This document shows, in pieces, positions 38,816 to 49,534 of a stretch of DNA of 64,000 bases. Below the pieces are notes generated by a model, which saw only the letters and a list, made by a program, of their open reading frames with translations, was not told the DNA's origin and did no database searches. The translations under genes were made by a program, and so were the position numbers. Every line of letters begins with the position of its first letter. Positions within the stretch are counted from its first letter, which is position 1. Origin of the DNA: Candidatus Bathyarchaeota archaeon (GTDB lineage: Archaea; Thermoproteota; Bathyarchaeia; TCS64); contig JAFGHP010000020.1 in the NCBI GenBank assembly GCA_016930055.1, positions 1-64,000 on the forward strand, written 5' to 3'.

Positions 38816-40612
38816 TTATTCTCTTCGAAGTATTTTCCCAGGTGTTTTACCAGTATGTTTATTCTCATTTACAACGAGAACACCGTTAATAATTACATAT
38901 TCTATCCCTTCAGGATATAATCTAGGTTCCATCTGGTCTCCTTTATCATTAATAGTTTCTAGATTAAATATAGTTAAATCAGCAAAATAACCAGGTTTAA
39001 TTATTCCTCTTTTAGGTATTTTAAATTTACATGCAGGATTATAGGTTATTTTCATAATCGCTTCTTCTAAAGTTAACGTGTTAGTTTCCCTAACTGCTCG
39101 TTTAATATAATGTGGAAAACCTCCAAAACTGTTTTCGCTGGGAAGCCCAGGTGCTGGACCACTACCAATTCGTGTTTCATCTACTGCAAATGTATCAATT
39201 CCAACCATCATTTTAGGGTGTTTCATGAAAGTTAAGAGACTTGAGTCATCTCTAGGTTTACGAAATATCTTTGAGTTAGGATCAGCTATTATTGCTTGCA
39301 TTAAAGCTTCTAGTTCGTCGATGTTCATCTCTTTAGCTATTTGACTTATTGTTTTATTTTTGAACCTTGAATCAGAGTGTTCAATTAAAATTCCTCCCTC
39401 TGCCCATGTAGGAGTAATGTTTGGATTTAATCCATAATATTTGCCTGACATCACGCTGTTTTTAATCTCTTCTCTCCAATCTGGCATTCGTAAAGCTTTT
39501 GCGAATTGTTCTAAACTACCAGCAATCTTGAGCCAAGGTCTTAATCTTGCTGCAAGATAGTGATTACCTCCAATTCCCCCACTCGCACTATTGGGTATTA
39601 CATCAAAACTAATATCTAATCCTTCATGATTTGCGTCATTTACAAGTTTTAAAGTTGCTTTGATCCCTGCTTCAGTTAAAATTTTGCTATCACCTGGATT
39701 AACGGAGTAAAGATTACCTAAATGACTTATTTGAACAGAAGCCTTCGCTTTTCTACCAATATCAATAGTCTCGAGTACACCTTTTGTCGCTGGAATACTT
39801 GCCTCTCCTGGGCGACGGGCTTTCCTATGACTTGTCCGCAAACTGTGAGCTGCATAAACTCCATCATATTTTGCTACAATTTTTGCACATTCAAATATTT
39901 CTTCAAAATTAGCCCATATACCTGGATCATAATCACGTCCAACTGTAAGACCTATACAGCCATCAATCATCGCTTCTTCTGTGATTTTAACCATCTGTTC
40001 AATCTCTTTCTTTGTAGACTCTCTACGATAATCTGGACCTAAAACAACGCTTCTAATCTCACCATGACCTACCATTGGTACATAATTTGGACTAAACCCC
40101 TTTCCTTCGAGTTTATTGAAAAATTCCCCCATAGTATTCCAATCAATTTCCCAACCAAATTTTTCCTTATGTAACTTATTTACTTCTTCTCTTGGGTGAA
40201 GCCAATCAGCATCATACATTGTCGGAGAAACTTCTTGATGAAGCTCACTTAACATCCACGGATTTCCAACATAATTACCAACTGGTGCTGGACTATTACC
40301 ACACTGCCCCCCAACAAAAGTAGTAATACCTTGTCTAACAAACCCATCTGCTTTAGGATAATATAAAATCGTCAGATCTCCATGATTATGGACGTCAATC
40401 CAACCAGGACTAACCACGAGTCCCTTTGCATCAATATTTATTTCTGATATACCCTGAACTTCACCTATAGAATGGATTTTTTCATCTTTTATTGCTATTG
40501 ATCCATTAATGCATGTTGAACCAGAACCATCAACTATCTTTGCATTATTTATTAAAATATCATATTTTTCCATGCCATTTAATATGAGCTTTCTGCGTTT
40601 AACTTTTAGCAT
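38816..40612 (-). CDS. N-acyl-D-amino-acid deacylase family amidohydrolase
   Basis: VVSPGWIDVHNHGDLTILYYPKADGFVRQGITTFVGGQCGNSPAPV, AHSLRTSH, C-terminal KRGIIKPGYFADLTIFN. Confidence 0.88.
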   Translation of the reverse strand: MLKVKRRKLILNGMEKYDILINNAKIVDGSGSTCINGSIAIKDEKIHSIGEVQGISEINIDAKGLVVSPGWIDVHNHGDLTILYYPKADGFVRQGITTFVGGQCGNSPAPVGNYVGNPWMLSELHQEVSPTMYDADWLHPREEVNKLHKEKFGWEIDWNTMGEFFNKLEGKGFSPNYVPMVGHGEIRSVVLGPDYRRESTKKEIEQMVKITEEAMIDGCIGLTVGRDYDPGIWANFEEIFECAKIVAKYDGVYAAHSLRTSHRKARRPGEASIPATKGVLETIDIGRKAKASVQISHLGNLYSVNPGDSKILTEAGIKATLKLVNDANHEGLDISFDVIPNSASGGIGGNHYLAARLRPWLKIAGSLEQFAKALRMPDWREEIKNSVMSGKYYGLNPNITPTWAEGGILIEHSDSRFKNKTISQIAKEMNIDELEALMQAIIADPNSKIFRKPRDDSSLLTFMKHPKMMVGIDTFAVDETRIGSGPAPGLPSENSFGGFPHYIKRAVRETNTLTLEEAIMKITYNPACKFKIPKRGIIKPGYFADLTIFNLETINDKGDQMEPRLYPEGIEYVIINGVLVVNENKHTGKTPGKILRRE

Positions 40613-40635
40613 TTTTTATTTTTATCCAAAAAAAT

Positions 40636-40959
40636 TTATATAATTTTCTCTCTTTTCTTAATAATCTTTAAGATCCAATAATCATTAAAATAATTCATTA
40701 TAGTTACTCCTGAAAAGAAAATAATTACTTCATAATAATACCCAACTAAATAAATCAAATAAAAAACAGGTATTAATAGCAAAGTTTCAATTATCATTAC
40801 TTTTAAAGCACCAAATTTTTTAAATAATTTAGAGTTAATCGGATTTACTTCGATACTAACATGCTTATATTTAGTAAAAGCCTCATAATTAATACGCACT
40901 AAATCCAATCTTAGAATTATTACAATTATTGTACATATTGCCATAAAATAGAAATCCAT
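40636..40959 (-). CDS. Small membrane protein
   Basis: Three hydrophobic segments in 107 aa. Confidence 0.5.
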   Translation of the reverse strand: MDFYFMAICTIIVIILRLDLVRINYEAFTKYKHVSIEVNPINSKLFKKFGALKVMIIETLLLIPVFYLIYLVGYYYEVIIFFSGVTIMNYFNDYWILKIIKKREKII

Positions 40960-41026
40960 GTTTTCACCTTTCTACAATAATAACGGATTAATATATAAAT
41001 TAAGAATTTTAAATGGTAAAAAAGTC

Positions 41027-41482
41027 TTAATCAATATATAGAAGTGCAGGATTTTTTGATTCAATTAATTTATCCACATTAAACAGTTTGGCATATAATA
41101 GAGGAAAAAATCTAGCAATATCTGTAAGTGAAAGCAAACCTACTAATTCACTATCCTTGTAACCACTTAAAACTGGTAATTTTTTAATCTTATTAAAGAC
41201 CATCAACTGAGCAGCAAACTCAAGATCAGCTTCAGGCATTGTTGTTAAAAGAGGAGTAGTCATAACTTCACTAACCATTAACTTATTAGGGTTTTTATCT
41301 TTAGACACGACTCTAGAAATTATGTCTCCCTTCGTAATTATGCCCACAACAACATTATTTTCAACAACTACAAGACTACTAACTTGTAAATAAGCCATCA
41401 TTCTAGCAGCATTTTTTACAGAAAGATCCGAATCAACTATCATTACATTACGAATCATAGCGTCTTGTACTTGTAGCCTCAT
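41027..41482 (-). CDS. CBS domain pair protein
   Basis: VQDAMIRNVMIVDSDLSVKNAARMMAYLQVSSLVVVENNVVVGIITKGDIISRVV repeated by VSEVMTTPLLTTMPEADLEFAAQLM...LVGLLSLTDIARF. Confidence 0.93.
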   Translation of the reverse strand: MRLQVQDAMIRNVMIVDSDLSVKNAARMMAYLQVSSLVVVENNVVVGIITKGDIISRVVSKDKNPNKLMVSEVMTTPLLTTMPEADLEFAAQLMVFNKIKKLPVLSGYKDSELVGLLSLTDIARFFPLLYAKLFNVDKLIESKNPALLYID

Positions 41483-41617
41483 TTAAACCAGCTATGAGGG
41501 AAATATATTGAAAAATAGATAAAATAATTATGGATCTTAAAACTATATTAAAAAATAATTAAAATAGAATTATTTTTAATTTCTAAGACTAATAAAAAAC
41601 TCTAAAAAATTAATTAT

Positions 41618-42598
41618 TTAAATCGATTTAAATGAATTAAAAATTTTTGTTATCCTTAATGTTACCCAACTTTTTTCCAATATTTCTGATTTTTTGCTTA
41701 TTTTATTATTTGGAAAATAACTTGTATGCCATGAGCCATCTTCTTCTTGATGTTCTTTAAACCATTGAAGCGCTTTCTGAACATCAGGATCATCTGCCTG
41801 AAATCCGAACTGAATTAATGACTCTAAGCTTGTAATTAAGTTTGGCCACCAGTGTATGAACCTAACCCAATAATTTTTATTTTTATAGCTATTATAAGCA
41901 TCTTCTTTAAAGAAACGTGATTTCAGTAGATTTGCTGCGTGTAGTGCTGAGGGGTTTTTTCTCCATTTAGGATGAGCTGCGAAAGCTCTTAAAACCATAT
42001 CTGTACAGTTATGACTAAAAGGTCTGGTTTTATCAGGTTCAATAGGGTCTGCTGGTGAACTTGTTAATGAAATTAATCTTTTTATTCCCCCACCTGGAGG
42101 ACGAGTTAATATTGGCACAATCCATCCACCATCGTTTTGACGAATCGACAAAAGCCATCTGAATGCTAGCTCTATTCTTATGTCATCTATGTATCCTGCT
42201 TTTATGAGTAAAGCTGTTACTTCACCTGTATAATAAGTTGCATATTGATCACCAATGAACCCCCTGAAATCACCTTCAAGAGTCTGGGTATTAAAAATAA
42301 ATTCTGAACATGAAGCAATTTGATGATGATTATTATTTAATTCATATCTTTCGATTAACAATCTAAACCGTTTAAATGTTTCAATTAATTTATTATGATA
42401 TAGAGGGTATCCGCCTTCCTTCCCCCATGATCCATCTCTATTTTGATTCTTAAGCAGTTTTTTTACTTCAGGAAGAACCCATATTTTTTTGATATTATCA
42501 ACAGATTCATTTAGTAAATCTCTTTTTGTAAAATAATTAATCGCTATTCCTGAGTTTAGTAAATAGGGTATAGGATTTTTATTTAATTGAGGGATCAT
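41618..42598 (-). CDS. Prenyltransferase/squalene-cyclase-like alpha-toroid repeat protein
   Basis: QNRDGSWGKEGGYPLYHNKLIETFK, RQNDGGWIVP, HQEEDGSWHTSY: QxxDGxW repeat motifs. Confidence 0.75.
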   Translation of the reverse strand: MIPQLNKNPIPYLLNSGIAINYFTKRDLLNESVDNIKKIWVLPEVKKLLKNQNRDGSWGKEGGYPLYHNKLIETFKRFRLLIERYELNNNHHQIASCSEFIFNTQTLEGDFRGFIGDQYATYYTGEVTALLIKAGYIDDIRIELAFRWLLSIRQNDGGWIVPILTRPPGGGIKRLISLTSSPADPIEPDKTRPFSHNCTDMVLRAFAAHPKWRKNPSALHAANLLKSRFFKEDAYNSYKNKNYWVRFIHWWPNLITSLESLIQFGFQADDPDVQKALQWFKEHQEEDGSWHTSYFPNNKISKKSEILEKSWVTLRITKIFNSFKSI

Positions 42599-42651
42599 TA
42601 ATATTGTCTATTTTTATTAAAATATTTAAAATTGATTGATTTAATAAATAA

Positions 42652-45189
42652 TTATTTGTACAACGCATTAAAGAAGAATTTGAAGGTTGCTTCAGTCATA
42701 GCTCTTGATATTGGAGAGAATCCATATAGAATAGCTTTTCCTTTACCATACTTTGCTTCAATGATTGCTGCTTTATTGCTAAGGTATTTTTCCCCTATAA
42801 GCCAACCTGTTTTAAGTATTTGTTCTTCTGGATAACTAGCAACAATTGAATAGTCGTCATTTTTAGGTGTATTTAGTATTTCGAAAGCTACATCATTTCT
42901 TTTAAATAGAATGTTTGTGTTCTTGGATACCCCATAAGTTAATGGATGTGTTGTATCAATATCGATTTTTAGTGTTGATCCTGGACAAAAGAACTCCTTA
43001 GCATTGATATCTTTAATTACATTTCTAATTGGTAACTTCAGTTCTTCTAATGCAAATATACATGCTTCTGAAAGAGTAATAAGTGTCCCTCCAGCTTCAA
43101 CAAACTCTCTAATTTTTTCAGTTCCTTCTTTTCCGATTCCGCTTCTAAATTCTGGAGGGTATTTCGGTTGAACATATTTTGGATTAGTTTTCCTATAATG
43201 TTCTTCAATACCTTCACCTGTAATCATGCATTTAATATCACCTGGAAATATGATGACATCAAATTTTTCAATTAATTTACCTTCTTTAACTTCTAAATCT
43301 AAAAGAGTTTTATATTCAAAATTATATTCTCCGTCGAATAACCATCGAAGCCAGCCCTCTTCCATGTTACCTCCAGAATAACGTTGGTAAAGACCTATCT
43401 TAAGAGATTTAAGTTGCTTTTTTTCAAAATTAATTACTTTAGGTGATATAAAAGAAATATGGTGTTGTTGGGAGAGTGCTTTTATTTCTTCTTCTATTCC
43501 TTCCTGATGGGGTATATAAAAAGAACCTATAGTCATTTTTTCTACGGATTCAAGTATTCTATATACTAACTTACCTTTCTTCAATAACTTGTTAATAACT
43601 GAATAACTTTGATTTAATTTTACGTTAAGAAGATAACCATTATTATTCGAAACTATTTTTGGTTCTGGATATTGAATGTCTTTAGATTCTACAAATTCTC
43701 CCTCAATCGGTTCAGTAACTTCAATTATTTTTACACCCCAGAAATCTCCAAAATAATTTGATGCAAGATCATACGGTGCTAAAGGTGTTCCATCATTTCT
43801 TCTTGACCATGGACCATCATGATAATATGATTGTTTAAGTAATCTCAAAATGTATGGTCGCGATATTTGAGATGTAAAAATGATATATGTTCCTTTAGGA
43901 TATGTTACTCCTTCATATTTAAAATTTTTATTTGCTTGATGTATGTTTACATCAGCTAAATTAAGAACTTTTAGAAGCTTTATTGTAGTTAATTCGTCAT
44001 GTTGGTCTGGTGATATTATAAATGCATAAGGTGGCTGATTTTCTCCAGCAACTATTTGTCTCTCTGCTTTAAGTACCATGTTCCTTAAAATCCTTTCACG
44101 GAAATTTGATGCAGCATTTAGAGTAGCAAATGCAGCGATTTTTTGTTGCTCTACAATATCTCTAAGCTTCCACCACCCTCCTTCCCAAGGATGAGGAAAA
44201 TTCATCTGTATTCTATTCTCAGGTCTTCCTCTCCTTGAAGCTTCTAATTGTTGTTTATGAATGAAAATGGGTGATGCTAAGTTTGCACTTGCAGATTCTG
44301 TTAACATTCCACATATCCCATGCATACAAGGTGATTCATCCCAGTATGGTCCACCATCTGCTGGATAACTTGCTTGTGTTTCTATCCCTTTTTTACCTGC
44401 AGCTTCAAGTTCTAAAATCATTGATGCCCCATATAATTGCTGCTCAGTCCAAACCAGTGGATCAATATATTCATAAAGAGGATCCATATGAGGCGGAATA
44501 TAGAAACGTGCAGAATAGCTTCCCATATGATGAAAATCAACTTGTGCTTGAGGATACCAATCTTTAAATAAAATCTTTGTAAGCATTTTAGACTCCGCTT
44601 GAGTTATGTGGAAAGCATCTCGATTATTATCATGACCAACATATTTATTGTAAAGAAAGGGCAAAGGACCTCCTTCATATTCAGTATCTAACCATTTGTT
44701 ATACCAGTCAACAACCATGATATTGCCATCAGGATTTGAGCTTGGAACAAGAACTAAGACAGCGTTATCTCTTATTTTTTGTGTTACTTGATCATTTATG
44801 GTAGCTAATTCATATGCTAATTCTGAACACATTTGTGTACCGCCAATCTCCGAAGCATGTACACTCATCGTCATAGAAACAATTGTTTTACCATCAACAA
44901 TCATTTTTTCTATTTCATCCTTACTTAATCCCTTAGGATGAGACAGTTTTAAGCTAATTTCTCTAATTTTATCTAAATTTTGAATATTTTGAGGAGATGA
45001 AATATACGCAACAATAAATGGATTACCCATCGTAGTTTTTCCAATCTCCTCAACTTTGATGCAAGGAGAGTTCGAAAGAATTTCAAAATATTCTATAATT
45101 TTATCCCAACGAACCAATTTTTTGTCAGAACCAATTTTAAAACCATAGAACTCTTCAGGGGAAAGTATCTGTGTTTCCATAAAAAACAT
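42652..45189 (-). CDS. M14 family zinc carboxypeptidase-like protein
   Basis: SMTMSVHASEIGGTQMCSELAYEL (HxxE), VPSSNPDGNIMV, QVDFHHMG; C-terminal glutamine-amidotransferase-like segment (VEAGGTLITLSEACIFAL). Confidence 0.85.
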   Translation of the reverse strand: MFFMETQILSPEEFYGFKIGSDKKLVRWDKIIEYFEILSNSPCIKVEEIGKTTMGNPFIVAYISSPQNIQNLDKIREISLKLSHPKGLSKDEIEKMIVDGKTIVSMTMSVHASEIGGTQMCSELAYELATINDQVTQKIRDNAVLVLVPSSNPDGNIMVVDWYNKWLDTEYEGGPLPFLYNKYVGHDNNRDAFHITQAESKMLTKILFKDWYPQAQVDFHHMGSYSARFYIPPHMDPLYEYIDPLVWTEQQLYGASMILELEAAGKKGIETQASYPADGGPYWDESPCMHGICGMLTESASANLASPIFIHKQQLEASRRGRPENRIQMNFPHPWEGGWWKLRDIVEQQKIAAFATLNAASNFRERILRNMVLKAERQIVAGENQPPYAFIISPDQHDELTTIKLLKVLNLADVNIHQANKNFKYEGVTYPKGTYIIFTSQISRPYILRLLKQSYYHDGPWSRRNDGTPLAPYDLASNYFGDFWGVKIIEVTEPIEGEFVESKDIQYPEPKIVSNNNGYLLNVKLNQSYSVINKLLKKGKLVYRILESVEKMTIGSFYIPHQEGIEEEIKALSQQHHISFISPKVINFEKKQLKSLKIGLYQRYSGGNMEEGWLRWLFDGEYNFEYKTLLDLEVKEGKLIEKFDVIIFPGDIKCMITGEGIEEHYRKTNPKYVQPKYPPEFRSGIGKEGTEKIREFVEAGGTLITLSEACIFALEELKLPIRNVIKDINAKEFFCPGSTLKIDIDTTHPLTYGVSKNTNILFKRNDVAFEILNTPKNDDYSIVASYPEEQILKTGWLIGEKYLSNKAAIIEAKYGKGKAILYGFSPISRAMTEATFKFFFNALYK

Positions 45190-45290
45190 TCATTTATCTT
45201 GTTTACTTAAAATTTGTGTATAAAAAAATAAAATTTTTAAAGTAATCGTATTTCTTAAAAAGTTGTTGATAAATAGAATTATTGATTTAA

Positions 45291-46289
45291 TTGAGGAAGC
45301 ACGGGGTTTATAACTCGATTTGTGATGTTAAAGGAATTCTTGTTGGTCATTTTACTGATGATGCAATTCTTTCAGGAGTAACTGTAATTATTGCAGAACA
45401 TAATGCAATTGGTGGAGTTGATGTAAGGGGTAGTGCCCCTGGAACATGGGAGACAGATTTGCTTAATTCAATAAATCTTATTGATCAAATTAACGCTGTT
45501 ACTCTAACAGGTAATAGTGTTTATGGGTTGGATTCAGGTGTAGGAGTTAGAAAATGGTTGACAGAAAAAGGATACGGGTATCCTATTGGTACTTTGAAAG
45601 TCCCAATAGCTCCAGGAGCTGTAATTTTTGATTTAAACCGAGGCAAAACTAAGGAACACCTAAACATAGAGTCAGGGTATAAAGCATGTCAAAACGCAAT
45701 TTCTGGTAAAATAACTGAAGGGAATATCGGTGCAGGAACAGGAGCTGTTTCAGGTGGTTTAAAAGGAGGCGTAGGTACAGCGAGTGAAGTATTAGAAAAC
45801 GGAATCACTGTTGGAGCTATCGCTGTAATAAACTCTGCTGGAAAAATATTTTATCCAGAGACAGGAGCAATTTATGCTCGACATCTTGAACTTGGTAATG
45901 AATTCGGTAAATTGAAGTCAAATATTATTCTTGGTACCCCGACTTATTCAATTCCTACTAGCATTGGTGCAAATACTACAATAGGTGTTATCGCGACGGA
46001 TGCAAAATTAACCAAGACTCAATCCAATAAAATAGCTCAAATGGCTCATGATGGAATAGCCAGAGCAATTTATCCATGTCATACAATGGGTGATGGAGAC
46101 ACTATTTTTGTTATGGCTACAGGAGAAAAGAATCTTTCTAATGACAAAATATTAAGAGAAATAACTTTGTTAGGTTCAGTTGCTGCAGATGTATTTGCTA
46201 GAGCTATAGTTAAAGGTGTTTTAGCTGCAGACTCGGTTGGTAAATATAAAAGCTATAAAGACTCATACCCTGATTCTTTTGAAAATTAA
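45291..46289 (+). CDS. S58/DmpA family aminopeptidase
   Basis: GILVGHFTDDAILSGVTVI, GVDVRGSAPGTWETDLL, TGNSVYGLDSGVGVRKWL, GNIGAGTGAVSGGLKGGVGTAS. Confidence 0.93.
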   Translation: MRKHGVYNSICDVKGILVGHFTDDAILSGVTVIIAEHNAIGGVDVRGSAPGTWETDLLNSINLIDQINAVTLTGNSVYGLDSGVGVRKWLTEKGYGYPIGTLKVPIAPGAVIFDLNRGKTKEHLNIESGYKACQNAISGKITEGNIGAGTGAVSGGLKGGVGTASEVLENGITVGAIAVINSAGKIFYPETGAIYARHLELGNEFGKLKSNIILGTPTYSIPTSIGANTTIGVIATDAKLTKTQSNKIAQMAHDGIARAIYPCHTMGDGDTIFVMATGEKNLSNDKILREITLLGSVAADVFARAIVKGVLAADSVGKYKSYKDSYPDSFEN

Positions 46290-46326
46290 ATGTTTTGTTT
46301 AGAGGTTATTGTTTTAAAAAATTGTT

Positions 46327-46911
46327 TTATTTCTTTTTCAGTGAAAACTCCAATTTCCTTTTTTGTTTCAAATTCTTTAATTTTTTTTCAATTGGTATTT
46401 TAGTATTAAAAGATATCTCTTCAACTGTTTTGTAATGTATTTTACGAAGTCTCTTTAAAGCTACTCCATAATAAGCTAAACCACCTTTAGTGGCTAATAA
46501 ATATTTAAATCCTTTCCAAGAAGGGCATCGTCTAATTTTAATACTTATTTCGCCGTTATCATTTTTAAATAATTTAAATCTTCCTTCTAATGCTGTTTTA
46601 TTAGGCTCTAACACCAATTGTTGAAGAATATATTTTGAAGCAATACATAATCTTTTAGCTATTATCCAAAATTCTAAACTATGCCCTCCTGGTACTATGC
46701 TGTGTATTAATTCATGTTTAATAAGTTCTTCAACTTTTTTTTGAGGGGTTTTTGCTTAAGAATAAGGTTCACTAATGTATATTGCTTCTCCAGTATTCTC
46801 GCCTTCATAATCGTTACTCTGTATAATAATTATTTCAAGAGGATTTATTTTTCTAAAAGTTATATATTTTTTAATAATATCTTTTTCAATATTAAATAAA
46901 GCTTTAAGCAT
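46327..46911 (-). pseudogene. HExxH metallopeptidase (YgjP/DUF45-like) interrupted by in-frame TAA at 46756-46758
   Basis: Continuous frame MLKALFNIEKDIIKKYITFRKINPLEIIIIQSNDYEGENTGEAIYISEPYS*AKTPQKKVEELIKHELIHSIVPGGHSLEFWIIAKRLCIASKYILQQLVLEPNKT... The track ORF (46327..46617) is only the 3' part. Confidence 0.7.
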
Positions 46912-46923
46912 TTAATATTATAG

Positions 46924-47538
46924 TTATGGCATTGCTTCTTCTCTAATCTGAACTGTTGATCCGCAGTTTTTACATTTAATTATTATACCTCTAAGAAACT
47001 GTTTTTTCTCTTCTATACAATCATTACATATTTGACCACATTTTGGACAATGATAGGATACCTTTCCCCATTTTGGGGGCATACCTCCTTTTGCTTCTAT
47101 AAGACATCTATAATCTGTAAAGAAAGTGTCATAGCAATCTCCACATGCTTTAGATATTGGCAAAGTCTCATCTTTTTCTCCTTTTGCTTCTCTTTCTAAG
47201 CAACTTCTACAGGTAATAAACGCATATTTTCCACATAAGGTACAAGCTTCATTTGCTGCCAAAAGACAACTTTTACAAACATATCCTCCAGGGTTTAGTA
47301 ATGATACGCAGTCTTCGCAAAGATCATATTTTCCACAGCGCATACATTTTATTCCAGTACCGGGTTGTATTGGTTTCCCACAAATTGGGCAATTATGTGT
47401 TACTACATCCTGTTTTTGAATGTCTGGTCTAATGAAATGGAAAGAAGTCCCACAGCTTCTACAATAATATTGATCTTGGGAGGTTGTTGTTACTTCGTTA
47501 GATCCACAATTTGGGCATCTTATCATTACTACAGTCAT
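46924..47538 (-). CDS. Multi-zinc-ribbon protein
   Basis: Many CxxC pairs: CPNC, CRSC, CPIC, CMRC, CKSC, CTLC, CRSC, CPKC, CKNC. Confidence 0.85.
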   Translation of the reverse strand: MTVVMIRCPNCGSNEVTTTSQDQYYCRSCGTSFHFIRPDIQKQDVVTHNCPICGKPIQPGTGIKCMRCGKYDLCEDCVSLLNPGGYVCKSCLLAANEACTLCGKYAFITCRSCLEREAKGEKDETLPISKACGDCYDTFFTDYRCLIEAKGGMPPKWGKVSYHCPKCGQICNDCIEEKKQFLRGIIIKCKNCGSTVQIREEAMP

Positions 47539-47541
47539 TTT

Positions 47542-48615
47542 TTATTCCTCTTTTTTTGCTTCCCATTTTTCTTTTAGTTTTTTATAGGTTTCTTCACTAA
47601 TTTCACCTTTAGCGAGTCTTATATCAAGACCATCAAGAACCTCTTGTATGTTTTCTTTATTTTTTGTATTTTCCTTTTCTTCTTTTGGTTTTGATATATT
47701 TGTATTTGCATCTGAATATTTTGGGAACATTTGTTGTAAAGAATTCTTAATATCTTTGGGTATGCTATTATCTTTCATTAATACGCCAAAAAATACAAGG
47801 GGCATAAGTAAATCGCCTCCAATTAATGAGCCTTCTCCACTTGGTTTTTCTGCATATTTCATGAGTGCTTCAGCTGCTTTATATTGAACAGGATCTACGC
47901 CAGCTTCCCGCATTTTTCCTAGAATTTGCGCTGTAGCGGTTCCAGTCTGAATTAATGCTTGAGCTTCTTTAGAGGCTATTAGGGGTTTTCTTAATGCACT
48001 TATTACATCATCTGGTAAAAGAAAATTTGGGATTTCAACGCTTCTAAACTCAAGACCGATATCACCGAACATTTCATCAAGTTTAACACGTGCAACACTA
48101 ACGAACATGTCTCTTTCAAGGTATAATGATTGAACATCGTAATGTCCCATTTCTGCTCTCATTATACTGTTTAGTTGATCTCTTAAGAAAACTTCAAGAT
48201 CATTTGAAAAATACAGTTCTTTAGCGGTTACTAAATTTATAATAAATTTTTCTGCGTTCGAAACACGTAAATATACTACACCATTAGCTCCTAATTCTAC
48301 TCCATCTGATGTTAAAGTTCTTAGACCAAATCTTATTCTTTGTATTCCAGTATCTACCCAAATAAAATCCATTTTTCCTACTACAGGCATTCTTGAAAGA
48401 AGCCACCTACCTGGAGGAACCACTGCATAAAGTTTTCCGTCTCTTAAAAAAATTCCTGACTCATACTCCTTAACTAAAACAACTTTAAGGAACCTCATTT
48501 GATTACTTGGTAAATGATATATTAATCCTGGATTAAGCATATGATTCCATTCAGTATGACTTCCGCCCTTCTCATTTGCTGGAATTATCCCTAATGCTGA
48601 TAGAATGCTTGACAT
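47542..48615 (-). CDS. SPFH/band-7 domain protein with C-terminal SHOCT-like motif
   Basis: VDTGIQRIRFGLRTLTSDGVELGANGVVYLRVSNAEKFI, FGDIGLEFRSVEIPNFLLPDDV, C-terminal LDIRLAKGEISEETYKKLKEKWE. Confidence 0.87.
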   Translation of the reverse strand: MSSILSALGIIPANEKGGSHTEWNHMLNPGLIYHLPSNQMRFLKVVLVKEYESGIFLRDGKLYAVVPPGRWLLSRMPVVGKMDFIWVDTGIQRIRFGLRTLTSDGVELGANGVVYLRVSNAEKFIINLVTAKELYFSNDLEVFLRDQLNSIMRAEMGHYDVQSLYLERDMFVSVARVKLDEMFGDIGLEFRSVEIPNFLLPDDVISALRKPLIASKEAQALIQTGTATAQILGKMREAGVDPVQYKAAEALMKYAEKPSGEGSLIGGDLLMPLVFFGVLMKDNSIPKDIKNSLQQMFPKYSDANTNISKPKEEKENTKNKENIQEVLDGLDIRLAKGEISEETYKKLKEKWEAKKEE

Positions 48616-48616
48616 T

Positions 48617-49132
48617 TTAAACCTCCGAGAAACCTGTTCTTGAAAGTCGTTCTCTTTCCAATAAAAGTTGGTCTAATGGTTGAAGGCTACGTTTAATTTC
48701 GATATTATTAAAATTTTCTTCACCTAGAAGATTTTCAGTATAGGTTTTTAATGAAGAATATAATTTTTCTGAATGTTGAACAATAGAGTCATCTATGTCA
48801 ATAATTTTTTCAAGAACCTTTTTATCAATTTTAATAGGACTCATCATCGGAAAATAGCTGTATGCTTGTGTTTTTATTCGATCTTTAACTAAATGTATAT
48901 CTTTTCTAGAATCTTCTAAACTCCTAATTAATTCTCTATTCCTTTTATCAACTGCTCGTTTTAAAAGATTGTTTAATGAAGACTCACACTCTGTCAAATA
49001 TTTGACAGCTTCGTCTCGGACACTTCTATCCCATTCTCTTAACTCTTCTTCTATTTTATAATGACCATAACCTGGTATGAATTCTAAAATCCTTTTCCGT
49101 AGAGTCATTCTTTTTGCTTTTTCTACAACCAA
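48617..49132 (-). CDS. Helical/coiled-coil protein encoded with the SPFH gene
   Basis: Charged helical 171-aa ORF ending 1 nt before the SPFH gene. Confidence 0.65.
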   Translation of the reverse strand: MVVEKAKRMTLRKRILEFIPGYGHYKIEEELREWDRSVRDEAVKYLTECESSLNNLLKRAVDKRNRELIRSLEDSRKDIHLVKDRIKTQAYSYFPMMSPIKIDKKVLEKIIDIDDSIVQHSEKLYSSLKTYTENLLGEENFNNIEIKRSLQPLDQLLLERERLSRTGFSEV

Positions 49133-49222
49133 TTAAATCCAATCCTTATAATATAAAATTAATATAATATGAATTAACTTAATTAGATTTTATGTGAATT
49201 ATAAAAATATTTTAAAATTTTT

Positions 49223-49534
49223 TTATCTTCTAACAATTATGAAAATAATTATTAAAGCAATGACTGCAATTATTTGAAAAATTTTTATTAAGGTACCATT
49301 CCTTTCCCAAATTAATAATTTGCCATTTAATACTTCTAATGGGTTTTTCGAAATTAGTAAACGGTATAAATATTTAGCTTCTTCAATTGTGTATAGTCTT
49401 CCATCAATTTCTAAATTACCTTTCTTAGTGATTCTGAATTTATGGCCTTTTATCCATACTTGGTCAATAAACCTAGTTTTTAGCCATAATTCAAAATCCT
49501 CTATCTCAGGTTTTTCTTGATACATTTCTATCAC
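49223..49534 (-). CDS. Small C-terminally membrane-anchored protein
   Basis: Soluble N-terminus followed by IFQIIAVIALIIIFIIVRR; overlaps the UPF0182 stop by 4 nt. Confidence 0.65.
   Translation of the reverse strand: MIEMYQEKPEIEDFELWLKTRFIDQVWIKGHKFRITKKGNLEIDGRLYTIEEAKYLYRLLISKNPLEVLNGKLLIWERNGTLIKIFQIIAVIALIIIFIIVRR

Noticed and set aside
46756-46758. Selenocysteine or pyrrolysine explanation for the in-frame stop
   Set aside because: The codon is TAA, not TGA or TAG, and no SECIS-like element or Pyl genes were seen.
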